A DNA stretch of 41,158 nt from Bacillota bacterium. GTDB taxonomy: Bacteria; Bacillota; Clostridia; Lachnospirales; Lachnospiraceae. Position 1 is the stretch's first letter; each line of letters starts with the position of its first letter. Below, piece after piece: positions 15,692 to 23,933 of this stretch. The stretch lies in NCBI GenBank assembly GCA_023411225.1, contig JAEYPA010000141.1, positions 1-41,158 of the forward strand. Reading direction: 5' to 3'. The notes under the pieces are model-generated. The model was not told where the DNA came from, made no database searches, and saw nothing but the letters and a program-made list of their open reading frames with translations. Made by a program: the position numbers and the translations under genes.

Positions 15692-17152
15692 TTATAATGT
15701 CGCCTGGTTTGCTAACCTCTGGGACATCTCATTAATTTCTCCCACGCTGATATTGACATTTTCAAAAGATGAAGCTTGAGTAGTTATAGAGCTAGAAATA
15801 GACTGAATCATGGAACTGTTCTCTTCAGACATAGCAACTACACTTTCCAATTCGTTTAACATTTCATTAAACTCACTTCTTACCTTCTTAATAATATTGA
15901 ATTCCTTGTTTATTGTCTTCTGGGAAGTTTCAGAACTATCTCTAATGGAATCCATACAGTCTAGCAGGTTTGATAAGCTTGCCACACCACTACTAACACT
16001 AGCTGCTCCTTCTGATACATTCTCTGCCACTTCTTTAATGATGTTGCCTAAGGTATCCAGTATCACATGGACATTCTGGGATGCATTCTTACTCTGTTCT
16101 GATAGGCTACGAATCTCATTGGCAACGACTGCAAAACCATGTCCATGTTCCCCTGCTCTTGCTGCTTCAATGCTGGCATTGAGAGATAATAGATTTGTTA
16201 AAGAAGCAATACTATTGATTTCATCTAAGATTGCTGAGATTTTTTCTGTCTCTTCCAGTAGTTGATTAGTAGAAGCAAAAGCATTAGATATCGTGGAATT
16301 AATCTTTTCCATAGACACTTTAGCTTGATCCCCACCTTTAGCGCCCTCCATTACATTTGCAATCACATTCTGATAGTTCTCATTTAATTCATTTGATAAC
16401 AGATAGTTTTCTTCGATATTTTCCTTTGCATTACTAATGCGTTCATTAAGTACATTCAAAGATTTGGCAGTATCGTCTACAACACTCGCCATCTGTTCCG
16501 CTGAATCTGAAATAATTCTACTTTCAGTTGTAAGATTAGAAAATTGTTCTGAACTATTTGCAATGGAATTATTTAAAGAACTAGATATTTCTTGAACAAG
16601 TTTCTGATTTTCCATAATAATCTGCTGCTGCTTTTCTGATTTACTAGCATGTTCGTTCGCTATCTTTATAGTGTACTGACCTCTATGTGTAGTAAAGAAT
16701 AACAATACAATTAAGCCAACATAGGAAGCTAACATAAGTGGGGCCATATCGGTTGATATTTTATTACCGGTAATATAGATTGGATCTACAACTGCTGCAG
16801 TAATGTTTAACACCATAATTATTACCGTATAACCTATCAAAATCACTCTATCAAAATACAAAGTAACCAATCCTATACATACATATGACAAAATAAAAGC
16901 ATTATTATTCCCATGTTGAACGATAGAAATTAATAATGGCGTACTACCAGCAAGAGCTGCAATGATAATGCCTTTTATTCGATCTACCAGAGGTATAAAA
17001 TAAACAATTGTAGCTGCTATTGATAACCCTAGTAATATAAATAGTGAACTAAAACCACCCTCTGACTTTCTGACTACAATAGCCTTAAAAAGTTCAATCA
17101 GAATAAAAAAAACCCAAATAGAAATGACATTTGTGCGATGTACTGTTTTCAT
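15692..17152 (-). CDS. Methyl-accepting chemotaxis protein with a six-TM N-terminus
   Basis: 486 aa. About six closely packed hydrophobic segments fill residues 8-165 with only short loops, so there is no extracellular sensor domain. The rest is a cytoplasmic helical signalling domain. Its hairpin tip reads TNLLSLNASIEAARAGEHGH then GFAVVANEIRSLSEQS, the conserved CheA/CheW contact. No HAMP domain is evident. Signals would have to be sensed within the membrane or inside the cell. The protein ends after the second helix with no CheR pentapeptide tail. No chemotaxis genes are adjacent, and the gene seems monocistronic. Confidence 0.9.
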   Translation of the reverse strand: MKTVHRTNVISIWVFFILIELFKAIVVRKSEGGFSSLFILLGLSIAATIVYFIPLVDRIKGIIIAALAGSTPLLISIVQHGNNNAFILSYVCIGLVTLYFDRVILIGYTVIIMVLNITAAVVDPIYITGNKISTDMAPLMLASYVGLIVLLFFTTHRGQYTIKIANEHASKSEKQQQIIMENQKLVQEISSSLNNSIANSSEQFSNLTTESRIISDSAEQMASVVDDTAKSLNVLNERISNAKENIEENYLLSNELNENYQNVIANVMEGAKGGDQAKVSMEKINSTISNAFASTNQLLEETEKISAILDEINSIASLTNLLSLNASIEAARAGEHGHGFAVVANEIRSLSEQSKNASQNVHVILDTLGNIIKEVAENVSEGAASVSSGVASLSNLLDCMDSIRDSSETSQKTINKEFNIIKKVRSEFNEMLNELESVVAMSEENSSMIQSISSSITTQASSFENVNISVGEINEMSQRLANQATL

Positions 17153-17287
17153 AGCTAAACTCTCCTCATTGTAATTATATTTTGTTACGCTTTAATATCG
17201 TCATTTCATTAAGATTAATTTAGTTTTTACGACTTACATTTCTTCTTTTTTACATTATACAATATTTTCCAACATGTGCCATAGTTT

Positions 17288-17330
17288 AAAGGGTGCATTT
17301 GTTATTAAATCAACAACAAATGCACCCTTT
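17288..17330 (-). terminator. purA terminator
   Basis: A perfect 16-bp inverted repeat (AAAGGGTGCATTTGTT, 11-nt loop) 28 bp after the purA stop. The tail is short on the minus strand (CCCTTTAAAC) and richer on the plus strand (CCCTTTTATTT). Confidence 0.75.
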
Positions 17331-17358
17331 TATTTCCATTTTAAATCATGTTATTCTG

Positions 17359-18654
17359 TTATCTAGTATTTATTTTACTCAGACGATGGATTATCTCATG
17401 TCTTCCTGGACCATTAGATACCATGGTAACAGGTACCTCAAGTTCTTGTTCAATGAATTCAATATATTTTCTACAGTTCTCAGGAAGCTTCTCATATTCA
17501 GTAATTCCTCTGATTTCTTCCTTCCAACCTGGGAGTGTTGTATATACAGGTTTTGCTTTTGCAAGCTTCACGGTGGTTGGGAAATCCTTCGTTACCACTC
17601 CGTCAATCTCATAACCGATACAAACCGGAATCTCGTCCAGATAACCAAGTACATCTAATACAGTAAGAGCTACATTAGTTGCACCCTGAATCTTACAACC
17701 ATAACGGGAAGCAACTGCATCAAACCAACCCATACGTCTTGGACGTCCTGTGGTAGCGCCAAATTCACCACCATCACCACCACGTCTTCTTAGTTCATCT
17801 GCCTCATCACCAAAAATCTCACTTACAAATTCACCAGCTCCTACTGCACTGGAATATGCCTTTACTACTGTAATAATGTCTTTGATCTCATATGGTGGAA
17901 TTCCTGCGCCGATAGCACCGTAAGCTGCTAAGGTAGAGGAGGAAGTAACCATTGGATAGATACCGAAATCAGGGTCTTTTAAGGAGCCTAGCTGCCCCTC
18001 TAATAATATATTCTTACCCTCCTTAATCGCATCATGTAAAAAGGCTGAAACATCACATACATATGGCTCTACCATTGTACGGTATTCCATTAAGGTATTA
18101 TATAATTCTGTCTCATCTAATTTTGGTTTATGATATAAATGCTCTAAGATGACATTTTTCTGTTCGCAAACACGGGCAATCTTCTCTTTTAGAACTATCT
18201 CGTCAAACAATTCAGATACCTGGAAACCAATTTTTGCATATTTATCAGAATAAAATGGTGCGATTCCTGATTTAGTGGAGCCAAAGGATTTGCCACCTAG
18301 TCTTTCCTCTTCATATTGATCAAATAAAATATGATATGGCATTAAAATCTGGGCACGATCGGACACTTTAATCTTAGGCATAGGAACACCTTTTGATACA
18401 ATGTCGTTAATCTCACGAAATAAATATGGAATGTTCAATGCAACACCATTACCGATTACACTGGTAGTATGACTATAAAAAACACCAGATGGCAGCAAAT
18501 GAAGTGCAAATTTTCCATAATTGTTTATGATCGTATGTCCTGCATTGCTTCCTCCTTGGAAACGTACGATAATATCTGACTGTTCTCCAAGCATATCAGT
18601 AATCTTACCTTTACCTTCGTCGCCCCAGTTGGCACCAACGATTGCTCTTACCAT
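17359..18654 (-). CDS. purA: Adenylosuccinate synthetase
   Basis: 431 aa, the normal length. It condenses IMP with aspartate using GTP, the first step from IMP to AMP. The P-loop GDEGKGK follows AIVGANW at the N-terminus, then RFQGGSNAGHTI with the IMP/Mg residues, and GRPRRMGWFDAVASRYGC and TVLDVLGYLDEIPVCIGYEI near the C-terminus. GGAGGGTTCACTT precedes the ATG. It is alone with its own terminator, away from purB, purF and purC, which lie about 15 kb to the right. The 5' region holds no riboswitch I can recognise. Confidence 0.97.
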   Translation of the reverse strand: MVRAIVGANWGDEGKGKITDMLGEQSDIIVRFQGGSNAGHTIINNYGKFALHLLPSGVFYSHTTSVIGNGVALNIPYLFREINDIVSKGVPMPKIKVSDRAQILMPYHILFDQYEEERLGGKSFGSTKSGIAPFYSDKYAKIGFQVSELFDEIVLKEKIARVCEQKNVILEHLYHKPKLDETELYNTLMEYRTMVEPYVCDVSAFLHDAIKEGKNILLEGQLGSLKDPDFGIYPMVTSSSTLAAYGAIGAGIPPYEIKDIITVVKAYSSAVGAGEFVSEIFGDEADELRRRGGDGGEFGATTGRPRRMGWFDAVASRYGCKIQGATNVALTVLDVLGYLDEIPVCIGYEIDGVVTKDFPTTVKLAKAKPVYTTLPGWKEEIRGITEYEKLPENCRKYIEFIEQELEVPVTMVSNGPGRHEIIHRLSKINTR

Positions 18655-18803
18655 AAGTGAACCCTCCTATTTGGAATCTCATTTTTATGATTGCTCTTTT
18701 ACTTCACAATCATACACTATTTAATAATATAAGTAAAATCAATATTTTTTATGATATGCATAAGCAGTATTTATGTCTTATAATGTTTTCGTTAATCATT
18801 ACG

Positions 18804-18823
18804 ACTAATTATAACTAATTATA
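18804..18823. repeat. Tandem 10-bp repeat upstream of metNIQ
   Basis: ACTAATTATA occurs twice without a gap, ending 33 bp before the metNIQ -35 box. The period equals about one helical turn, which suits a regulator half-site pair or an UP element. Confidence 0.5.
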
Positions 18824-18856
18824 ACAAAATCCGATACCCTGATTTAGACTAGAATA

Positions 18857-18884
18857 TTGACATCCTAATAAGATATACTATAAT
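18857..18884 (+). promoter_or_regulatory. metNIQ promoter
   Basis: TTGACA (18857-18862), 16-bp spacer, TATAAT (18879-18884). Both boxes are perfect. Predicted start of transcription near 18891, about 50 nt before metN, leaving no room for an S-box riboswitch. Confidence 0.85.
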
Positions 18885-18902
18885 CATTACATCGACAAGT
18901 CG

Positions 18903-18920
18903 TTGCAACAGTTGTTACAA
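18903..18920. promoter_or_regulatory. Near-palindrome in the metNIQ leader
   Basis: TTGCAACA-GT-TGTTACAA, 8-bp arms with one mismatch, about 12 bp after the predicted transcription start. It could be a repressor operator. The repressor is unknown; the LysR gene after metQ is one candidate but LysR sites usually lie upstream. Confidence 0.4.
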
Positions 18921-18941
18921 ATAGATAGTGAGGTAAACGTC

Positions 18942-19970
18942 ATGACTGAGAAAACTCCAATTATTAGTATCCAGCATTTAAGTAAAACCTTTTACCAAAA
19001 AAAGAAAATGGTAGAAGCTCTTAAAGACATAGATCTGGATATTTATCCCGGCGAGATATTCGGTATCATCGGATTAAGCGGTGCCGGAAAAAGTACATTA
19101 GTTAGATGCATCAATTATCTGGAACGTCCAACAGCGGGAACTGTTCTATTTCAACCAGACAGTAAACAGTTGGACTTAGGAAAACTAAGTAATAAGGAAC
19201 TGATTCCTGTCAGACAGAGTATCAGTATGATATTCCAGCAATTCAATCTGCTGATGCAAAGAAATGCATTACAGAATGTCTGTTTTCCTCTTGAACTAGC
19301 TGGAGTAAAGAAAGAAGAAGCCACAAAAAGAGCCACTGAATTATTAGAATTAGTTGGTCTGGCCGACCGTATGGAAGCATATCCAACCCAGTTATCCGGT
19401 GGACAAAAGCAACGTGTAGCAATTGCCAGAGCCCTTGCTACCAATCCTAAGGTTCTTCTTTGTGATGAAGCAACCAGTGCATTAGACCCTAATACCACCA
19501 ACCAGGTATTACAGTTATTAAAGGATATTAATAAAAAACTGGGTGTTACCATAGTACTAATCACCCATGAAATGAGCGTAATCGAGAAAATCTGTCATCG
19601 TGTTGCCATTATTGACAACAGCCAGATTGCCGAGATTGCAGATGTGCAGGATTTGTTCAGCAATCCAAAAACAGCCATTGGCAAGCACCTTGTATATCCG
19701 GAGCAGCTTACTGATACTCTTTCTTTCGGCAAAAAAGCCCTTCGTATTGTATTTAACGGAGTTGCCTCTGCTGAGCCAATCATTTCAAACATGGTCTTGG
19801 AATGTAAGGCTGCAGTAAACATTATGTTTGCTGATACCAGAGACGTAGATGGGAAAGCCATGGGACAGATGATTGTCCAACTACCTGAGGATGAACTGAC
19901 TGCACTTAAGATGAAACATTATCTTTCCACGCAAGACGTGGTGGTTGAGGAGGTAGATCTAAATGCTTGA
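18942..19970 (+). CDS. metN: Methionine ABC transporter ATPase
   Basis: 342 aa. Walker A GLSGAGKS (44-51), Q-loop Q99, signature LSGGQ (151-155), Walker B VLLCDE (171-176) and switch H209 are all present. After about residue 265 comes a NIL-type ACT-like domain, which in MetN binds methionine and feeds back on transport. The open frame starts at a TTG (18903), but that lies 12 bp after the promoter; the ATG at 18942 follows GTGAGGTAAACGTC. First gene of metNIQ, overlapping metI by 8 bp. Confidence 0.95.
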   Translation: MTEKTPIISIQHLSKTFYQKKKMVEALKDIDLDIYPGEIFGIIGLSGAGKSTLVRCINYLERPTAGTVLFQPDSKQLDLGKLSNKELIPVRQSISMIFQQFNLLMQRNALQNVCFPLELAGVKKEEATKRATELLELVGLADRMEAYPTQLSGGQKQRVAIARALATNPKVLLCDEATSALDPNTTNQVLQLLKDINKKLGVTIVLITHEMSVIEKICHRVAIIDNSQIAEIADVQDLFSNPKTAIGKHLVYPEQLTDTLSFGKKALRIVFNGVASAEPIISNMVLECKAAVNIMFADTRDVDGKAMGQMIVQLPEDELTALKMKHYLSTQDVVVEEVDLNA

Positions 19971-20625
19971 TTCAGCTACATTACAAATGTTAGGCCAGGG
20001 AATCTGGGAATCTCTATATATGACTCTGGCTTCTTCCCTTTTTGCTTATATGATTGGTATTCCACTTGGGATCTTACTTGTGTTAACAGCCAAAGACGGT
20101 TTACGCCCAATGCGAGTTGTTAATGTGATTTTAAATATCGTTGTAAATGTTGCCCGAAGTATTCCTTTTTTAATTCTTCTGGTAGCTATTCTGCCATTTA
20201 CACGATTTGTAGTAGGAACTACAATCGGAGCTACTGCTACTGTTGTTCCACTTGTAATTGCAGCTGCACCATTTATAGCCAGACTGGTAGAATCTTCTTT
20301 AAAAGAAGTCGATGCAGGTGTCATCGAAGCGGGCCGTTCTATGGGTGCAACCAACATGCAGATTATCATTAAAATACTGTTAAAGGAAGCAAGACCTTCC
20401 TTATTAGTAGGATGTGCCATTGCTGTAACAACCATTCTCAGCTATTCTGCTATGGCAGGATTTGTAGGTGGTGGGGGGCTTGGAACCATTGGTATCAATT
20501 ACGGTTTCTACCGTTACCAGAATGACATTATGCTAATTACCGTTGTTTTACTGGTTGTAATCGTGCAGATACTTCAGGAAATTGGTATGCGCCTTGCCAA
20601 GGCATACGACAAACGTCAAAATTAA
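19963..20625 (+). CDS. metI: Methionine ABC transporter permease
   Basis: 220 aa inner-membrane protein with about five spans. The EAA loop, which contacts MetN, is visible as EVDAGVIEAGRSMGATNMQI (about 110-129). The family end region SAMAGFVGGGGLGTIGINYG is typical of MetI. The start overlaps the metN end by 8 bp and follows GAGGAGGTAGATCTAA. MetN, MetI and the lipoprotein MetQ together import D- or L-methionine. Confidence 0.95.
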   Translation: MLDSATLQMLGQGIWESLYMTLASSLFAYMIGIPLGILLVLTAKDGLRPMRVVNVILNIVVNVARSIPFLILLVAILPFTRFVVGTTIGATATVVPLVIAAAPFIARLVESSLKEVDAGVIEAGRSMGATNMQIIIKILLKEARPSLLVGCAIAVTTILSYSAMAGFVGGGGLGTIGINYGFYRYQNDIMLITVVLLVVIVQILQEIGMRLAKAYDKRQN

Positions 20626-20646
20626 ATGATGAATGGAGGATTTAAA

Positions 20647-21462
20647 ATGAAAAGAATCATTAGTGTTTTACTTATATTAACTTTATCTCTTGCGGCGCTA
20701 TCCGGCTGTGGTAGTGCTGGAAGCAAAGATGACAAAAAAATCGTGGTAGGAGCAAGTTCTACTCCACATGCAGAAATCCTTGAGGCAGTTAAAAAAATAG
20801 TGGAAGAAAAGGGCTATACTTTAGAAATCAAAGTGTTTTCTGACTTTGTACTTCCTAATACTGCTTTAAGTCAGGGTGAACTAGATGCCAATTTCTTTCA
20901 ACACCTTCCTTACCTAGAGGATTTCAATAAGGAAAAGAAAACTGACCTTGTCAGTGCTACAGGTGTTCATTATGAACCACTTGGAATGTATAGCAACAAA
21001 ATTAAAGATTTGAAAGACTTAAAAGATGGAGATGTTATTGCTGTTCCTAATGACACCACCAATGAAGCCCGCGTTTTATTATTATTACAGGATAATGGCA
21101 TATTGAAATTAAAGGATGATGCAGGAATTACAGCTACAATAAAAGATATTGTAGAAAATCCATTAAACCTACAATTCAAAGAGCTTGAAGCAGCACAGTT
21201 AGCCCGTGCCCTACCTGATGTGACTGCAGGTGTTATCAATGGAAACTACGCTTTACAGGTAAACCTAAGTGCTTCAAAGGATGCTATTGTTTCCGAAAAT
21301 AAGGACTCCTTAGCTGCAAAAACTTATGAAAATATCCTGGCAGTGCAAAAAGGTCATGAAAATGATGAAAAAATAAAGGTGTTAGTGGATGCTCTTCACA
21401 GTGACACTTGCCGTAAGTTTATTGAAGAGAAATATGATGGAGCTGTAGTTCCAACTTTCTAA
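20647..21462 (+). CDS. metQ: Methionine-binding lipoprotein
   Basis: 271 aa. Lipoprotein signal peptide MKRIISVLLILTLSLAALSG with the lipid-modified cysteine C21. The NlpA/MetQ core is recognised by VGASSTPHAEIL near the mature N-terminus, GYTLEIKVFSDFVLPNTALS, NFFQHLPYLEDFNKEK and AQLARALPDVTAGVINGNYA. The start at 20647 follows GGAGGATTTAAA; earlier in-frame ATGs lie before this site. It hands methionine to MetNI on the outer face of the membrane. Last gene of the operon. Confidence 0.95.
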   Translation: MKRIISVLLILTLSLAALSGCGSAGSKDDKKIVVGASSTPHAEILEAVKKIVEEKGYTLEIKVFSDFVLPNTALSQGELDANFFQHLPYLEDFNKEKKTDLVSATGVHYEPLGMYSNKIKDLKDLKDGDVIAVPNDTTNEARVLLLLQDNGILKLKDDAGITATIKDIVENPLNLQFKELEAAQLARALPDVTAGVINGNYALQVNLSASKDAIVSENKDSLAAKTYENILAVQKGHENDEKIKVLVDALHSDTCRKFIEEKYDGAVVPTF

Positions 21463-21470
21463 ATGAAAAA

Positions 21471-21514
21471 GGAATATGCCTCCACCTGTAAGCTGGGTGG
21501 GGGCGAGCTATTCC
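21471..21514. terminator. Bidirectional terminator between metQ and lysR
   Basis: GGAATATGCCTCCACC pairs with GGGTGGGGGCGAGCTATTCC, with small bulges. The minus strand tail is TTTTTC; the plus tail is CTATTTCCTTCC. The left-hand convergent LysR gene stops inside the stem (21508-21510). Confidence 0.7.
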
Positions 21515-22404
21515 CTATTTCCTTCCTTAATTCTTGATAAAAGTTCCATGGCTGCTGTGGAAAGCGGATATTTATCACTACTAATAATACAAATCTCTCT
21601 CTCTGGAAGTTTCTGATTAAACATAAGTTTAAAGACCTCTCCTCGCGCAATCTGTGGTTTGGCAAAGTCTAATACTACATAACCAATCCCTAGGTTCCTC
21701 TTTGCGAATTGTACAATCATGTCACTAGTTGCAAGCTCAAACTCCGGTACCAGATTAATTTTCTGTTGTTGAAGGAATTCATCCATATAGGCTCTAGTAC
21801 TGGTATCCTTCTCAAGGCAGATAAATGGGTACTCTGTCAGATCCTCATATTGAAGAGTTCGATTCTTTAACTCTAAAAAGTGATTTCCCGCAATAAACAC
21901 ATCCTGAAGCTTTCTCACCTTCATTGACTTAATCCCTTCTCCTTCTTTAAAAGGAGTAGTGACAATACCAAAGTCAATTTTCCCATCCATAAGATTTTCT
22001 ATAGTTTCCGGAGTAGGTGCATTGGTTACCTTGATTTTAATTCCAGGATAACGTTCGTGAAAATGCTCCAAATGAGGAAGCAGGTAATACTTTAGTGTCA
22101 TATCACTAGCTCCGATTCTTATCTCCCCATTCTCTAAATCAAGTAGCTTCCTAAAGGCAGATTCCCCTAACAGAATGGATTCATATCCACGCTTTACATA
22201 GGAGTACAGAACATCTCCTTCTTTTGTTAATGCCACTCCTTTGGCACTACGAACAAACAGTTGGCTTCCTAATACACTTTCCAGACTTTTTATTGCCTGA
22301 CTAACTGCAGGCTGGGTGATACAAAGCTCTTCTGCTGCCTGAGTAAAGCTGCCGTACTGGACGACATAGTATAGTATTTTATAATATTCAAGGTTAACGC
22401 TCAT
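21508..22404 (-). CDS. LysR-family regulator
   Basis: 298 aa. N-terminal winged helix-turn-helix (EYYKILYYVVQYGSFTQAAE, ELCITQPAVSQAIKSLE) and a C-terminal two-lobe effector domain starting near EIRIGASDMTLKYYLLPHLE. Closest in look to CysL/YwfK-like clostridial LysR proteins. GGGGGAGTGTA precedes the ATG. Neighbours suggest targets: the methionine importer metNIQ, convergent to it, and the aminotransferase upstream of it on the same strand. A palindrome 36 bp upstream of its start may be its autoregulatory site. The effector is unknown; a link to sulfur or methionine is inference. Confidence 0.9.
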   Translation of the reverse strand: MSVNLEYYKILYYVVQYGSFTQAAEELCITQPAVSQAIKSLESVLGSQLFVRSAKGVALTKEGDVLYSYVKRGYESILLGESAFRKLLDLENGEIRIGASDMTLKYYLLPHLEHFHERYPGIKIKVTNAPTPETIENLMDGKIDFGIVTTPFKEGEGIKSMKVRKLQDVFIAGNHFLELKNRTLQYEDLTEYPFICLEKDTSTRAYMDEFLQQQKINLVPEFELATSDMIVQFAKRNLGIGYVVLDFAKPQIARGEVFKLMFNQKLPEREICIISSDKYPLSTAAMELLSRIKEGNRE

Positions 22405-22439
22405 TACACTCCCCCTATTACTTATGATTTTATTGATAT

Positions 22440-22452
22440 CTATAATTTATAG
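22440..22452. promoter_or_regulatory. Palindrome upstream of the first LysR gene
   Basis: CTATAA-T-TTATAG (13 bp, perfect), further flanked by ATA/TAT. It has the T-N11-A form seen in LysR operators and lies in the lysR 5' region. AT-richness makes chance occurrence possible. Confidence 0.4.
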
Positions 22453-22505
22453 TTATGGCTTTATTATACCAATAATTTCAAAAATGAACAGTAGAGATTT
22501 CACTT

Positions 22506-23744
22506 TTAGAATGTAAGCTCCAATTGTTCCAATCTTCTCTTAAGAAGTTCCATGACCTCCTGATCAGAGTACTCTCCTGTCTCATAGGTTACAGACCAAC
22601 GCAGATAGTCTCCAGCTTCCGTCCAAGGTACCGTAGAGATCAGGGCCTCTTCTATTAAAAATGTAGCTGCATCTTCCGCATGATTAAACTGAACTCTGAT
22701 GCCATCTGCTCTTTTTCCTGACACCGGCGCTTTCACATATAAGTAGTAGGTTCCAGCCGCCATCTCTGCCGAAAATCCGACCTTATTAAGGGTATCGACT
22801 AAGGCTCTCATTCTTACCTCATACCGTCTTACCTGTACTTTCGTAAGCTCCGGATTCTTTAGTGCATAAGCACCTGCTAGCTGTATGGCTCGAAATTGTC
22901 CCGAGTCCATATTATTCTTTACGGTTGCAAAGGCTTTTACCACCTTTTCATTACCAACGATAAACCCCAGTCTCCAGCCTGTCATACAAAAAGCCTTAGA
23001 CATAGAGTGAATTTCTACCCCTACCTCCATAGCTCCTGGCACACTTAAAAAACTAAAAGGATGGCGCTCATCATAAAGGATGGCACCGTAAGCCGCATCG
23101 TTTACCACGACAATCTGATGTTTTTTGGCAAAAGCCACCACTTTCTCATAGAATTCCTGATTTGCAACTGCTCCTGTTGGGTTGTTTGGATAATTGAGAT
23201 ATAATAGTTTTGCTCTTTGACATATTGCCTCAGGAATCTCGCTAAGATTTGGAAGAAATCCATTTTTCTTATGTAGCTGACATTCATATACCTGACCTCC
23301 CAGATACTTTGTTGTTGTCCCTAAGATTGGATATCCGGGTACGGTTAGGATTGCAACATCACCAGGATTAATAAAAGCTAAGGGAAGTATAGCCAGAATT
23401 GACTTACTTCCAATTCCGTGACAGATCTGATTATCTAAGGATAAGCCATTTACATCATAAAATTTCTTCATATAGTCAGCTACTGCCCTTTTGTATTCCA
23501 TTATCCCATTGTCGGCATAAAAACGATTTATAGCCTTTTCAGCTTCCTGTCCTAATACTTTGGCAACAGCGGATGCGGCAGGTAAATCTGGCTCTCCTAC
23601 TCCCATATCAATCAAAAATATACCTGGTTTTAATTCCTGTGCTTTTCTCTTAGCCTGTTTAATCTTCTCAAACTTGAATGTTTCATCGTTTATTCCAAAA
23701 GAACTCCCACCAATTCGTTCTGCAAAACTTATTTTCATGCTCAT
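22506..23744 (-). CDS. dapL: LL-diaminopimelate aminotransferase-like enzyme
   Basis: 412 aa fold-type I aminotransferase. MGVGEPDLPAA (47-57) and FYADNG (75-80) match DapL, which converts tetrahydrodipicolinate directly to LL-diaminopimelate for lysine and peptidoglycan. PLP lysine K250 sits in HSMSKAFCMTGWRLGF; NYPNNPTG (184-191), D216 and Y219 complete the site. The Cys-Met after the lysine (usually Tyr-Asn) and the overall divergence leave a related aspartate or methionine aminotransferase possible; a role in methionine supply would suit the neighbours. AAAGGAG precedes the first of two close ATGs. The -35 region overlaps a palindrome. Confidence 0.72.
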   Translation of the reverse strand: MSMKISFAERIGGSSFGINDETFKFEKIKQAKRKAQELKPGIFLIDMGVGEPDLPAASAVAKVLGQEAEKAINRFYADNGIMEYKRAVADYMKKFYDVNGLSLDNQICHGIGSKSILAILPLAFINPGDVAILTVPGYPILGTTTKYLGGQVYECQLHKKNGFLPNLSEIPEAICQRAKLLYLNYPNNPTGAVANQEFYEKVVAFAKKHQIVVVNDAAYGAILYDERHPFSFLSVPGAMEVGVEIHSMSKAFCMTGWRLGFIVGNEKVVKAFATVKNNMDSGQFRAIQLAGAYALKNPELTKVQVRRYEVRMRALVDTLNKVGFSAEMAAGTYYLYVKAPVSGKRADGIRVQFNHAEDAATFLIEEALISTVPWTEAGDYLRWSVTYETGEYSDQEVMELLKRRLEQLELTF

Positions 23745-23782
23745 TATACAACTGCTCCTTTCCCAAAAAATATTCTTGCTTT

Positions 23783-23818
23783 ATTATAGGAAAAGCCAAA
23801 TAATTTGTATAACAAATT
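23783..23818 (-). promoter_or_regulatory. Promoter with overlapping palindrome, aminotransferase gene
   Basis: Minus strand: TATACA (23806-23811), 17-bp spacer, TATAAT (23783-23788). The -35 box lies inside AATTTGT-ATA-ACAAATT (23802-23818), a perfect 7-bp inverted repeat with a T-N11-A core. This suggests control by a LysR protein, either of the two encoded nearby. Confidence 0.5.
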
Positions 23819-23933
23819 TAATTGATTATAATAATTTAAATTACGAATTGTTGTATTTTATCAATTTAACAGTATAGTTTTCATACAACTTCTCATATAT
23901 ATAACTAAGATTACTATGTCCAAGGAGTTATCA

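Noticed and set aside
15810..16265. Plus-strand frame of 151 codons within the chemoreceptor
   Set aside because: Antisense to the highly conserved signalling domain; serine- and leucine-rich as expected of complemented code.
17288..17330. Repeat element shared by several intergenic hairpins
   Set aside because: The hairpins across the window differ in sequence and each fits a terminator; no repeated mobile or palindromic element was seen.
18903..18941. TTG start for metN
   Set aside because: No ribosome site; 12 bases after the predicted transcription start; the ATG at 18942 fits the family.
21459..21665. Minus-strand frame overlapping the lysR 3' end
   Set aside because: Out of frame with lysR and runs through the terminator hairpin.
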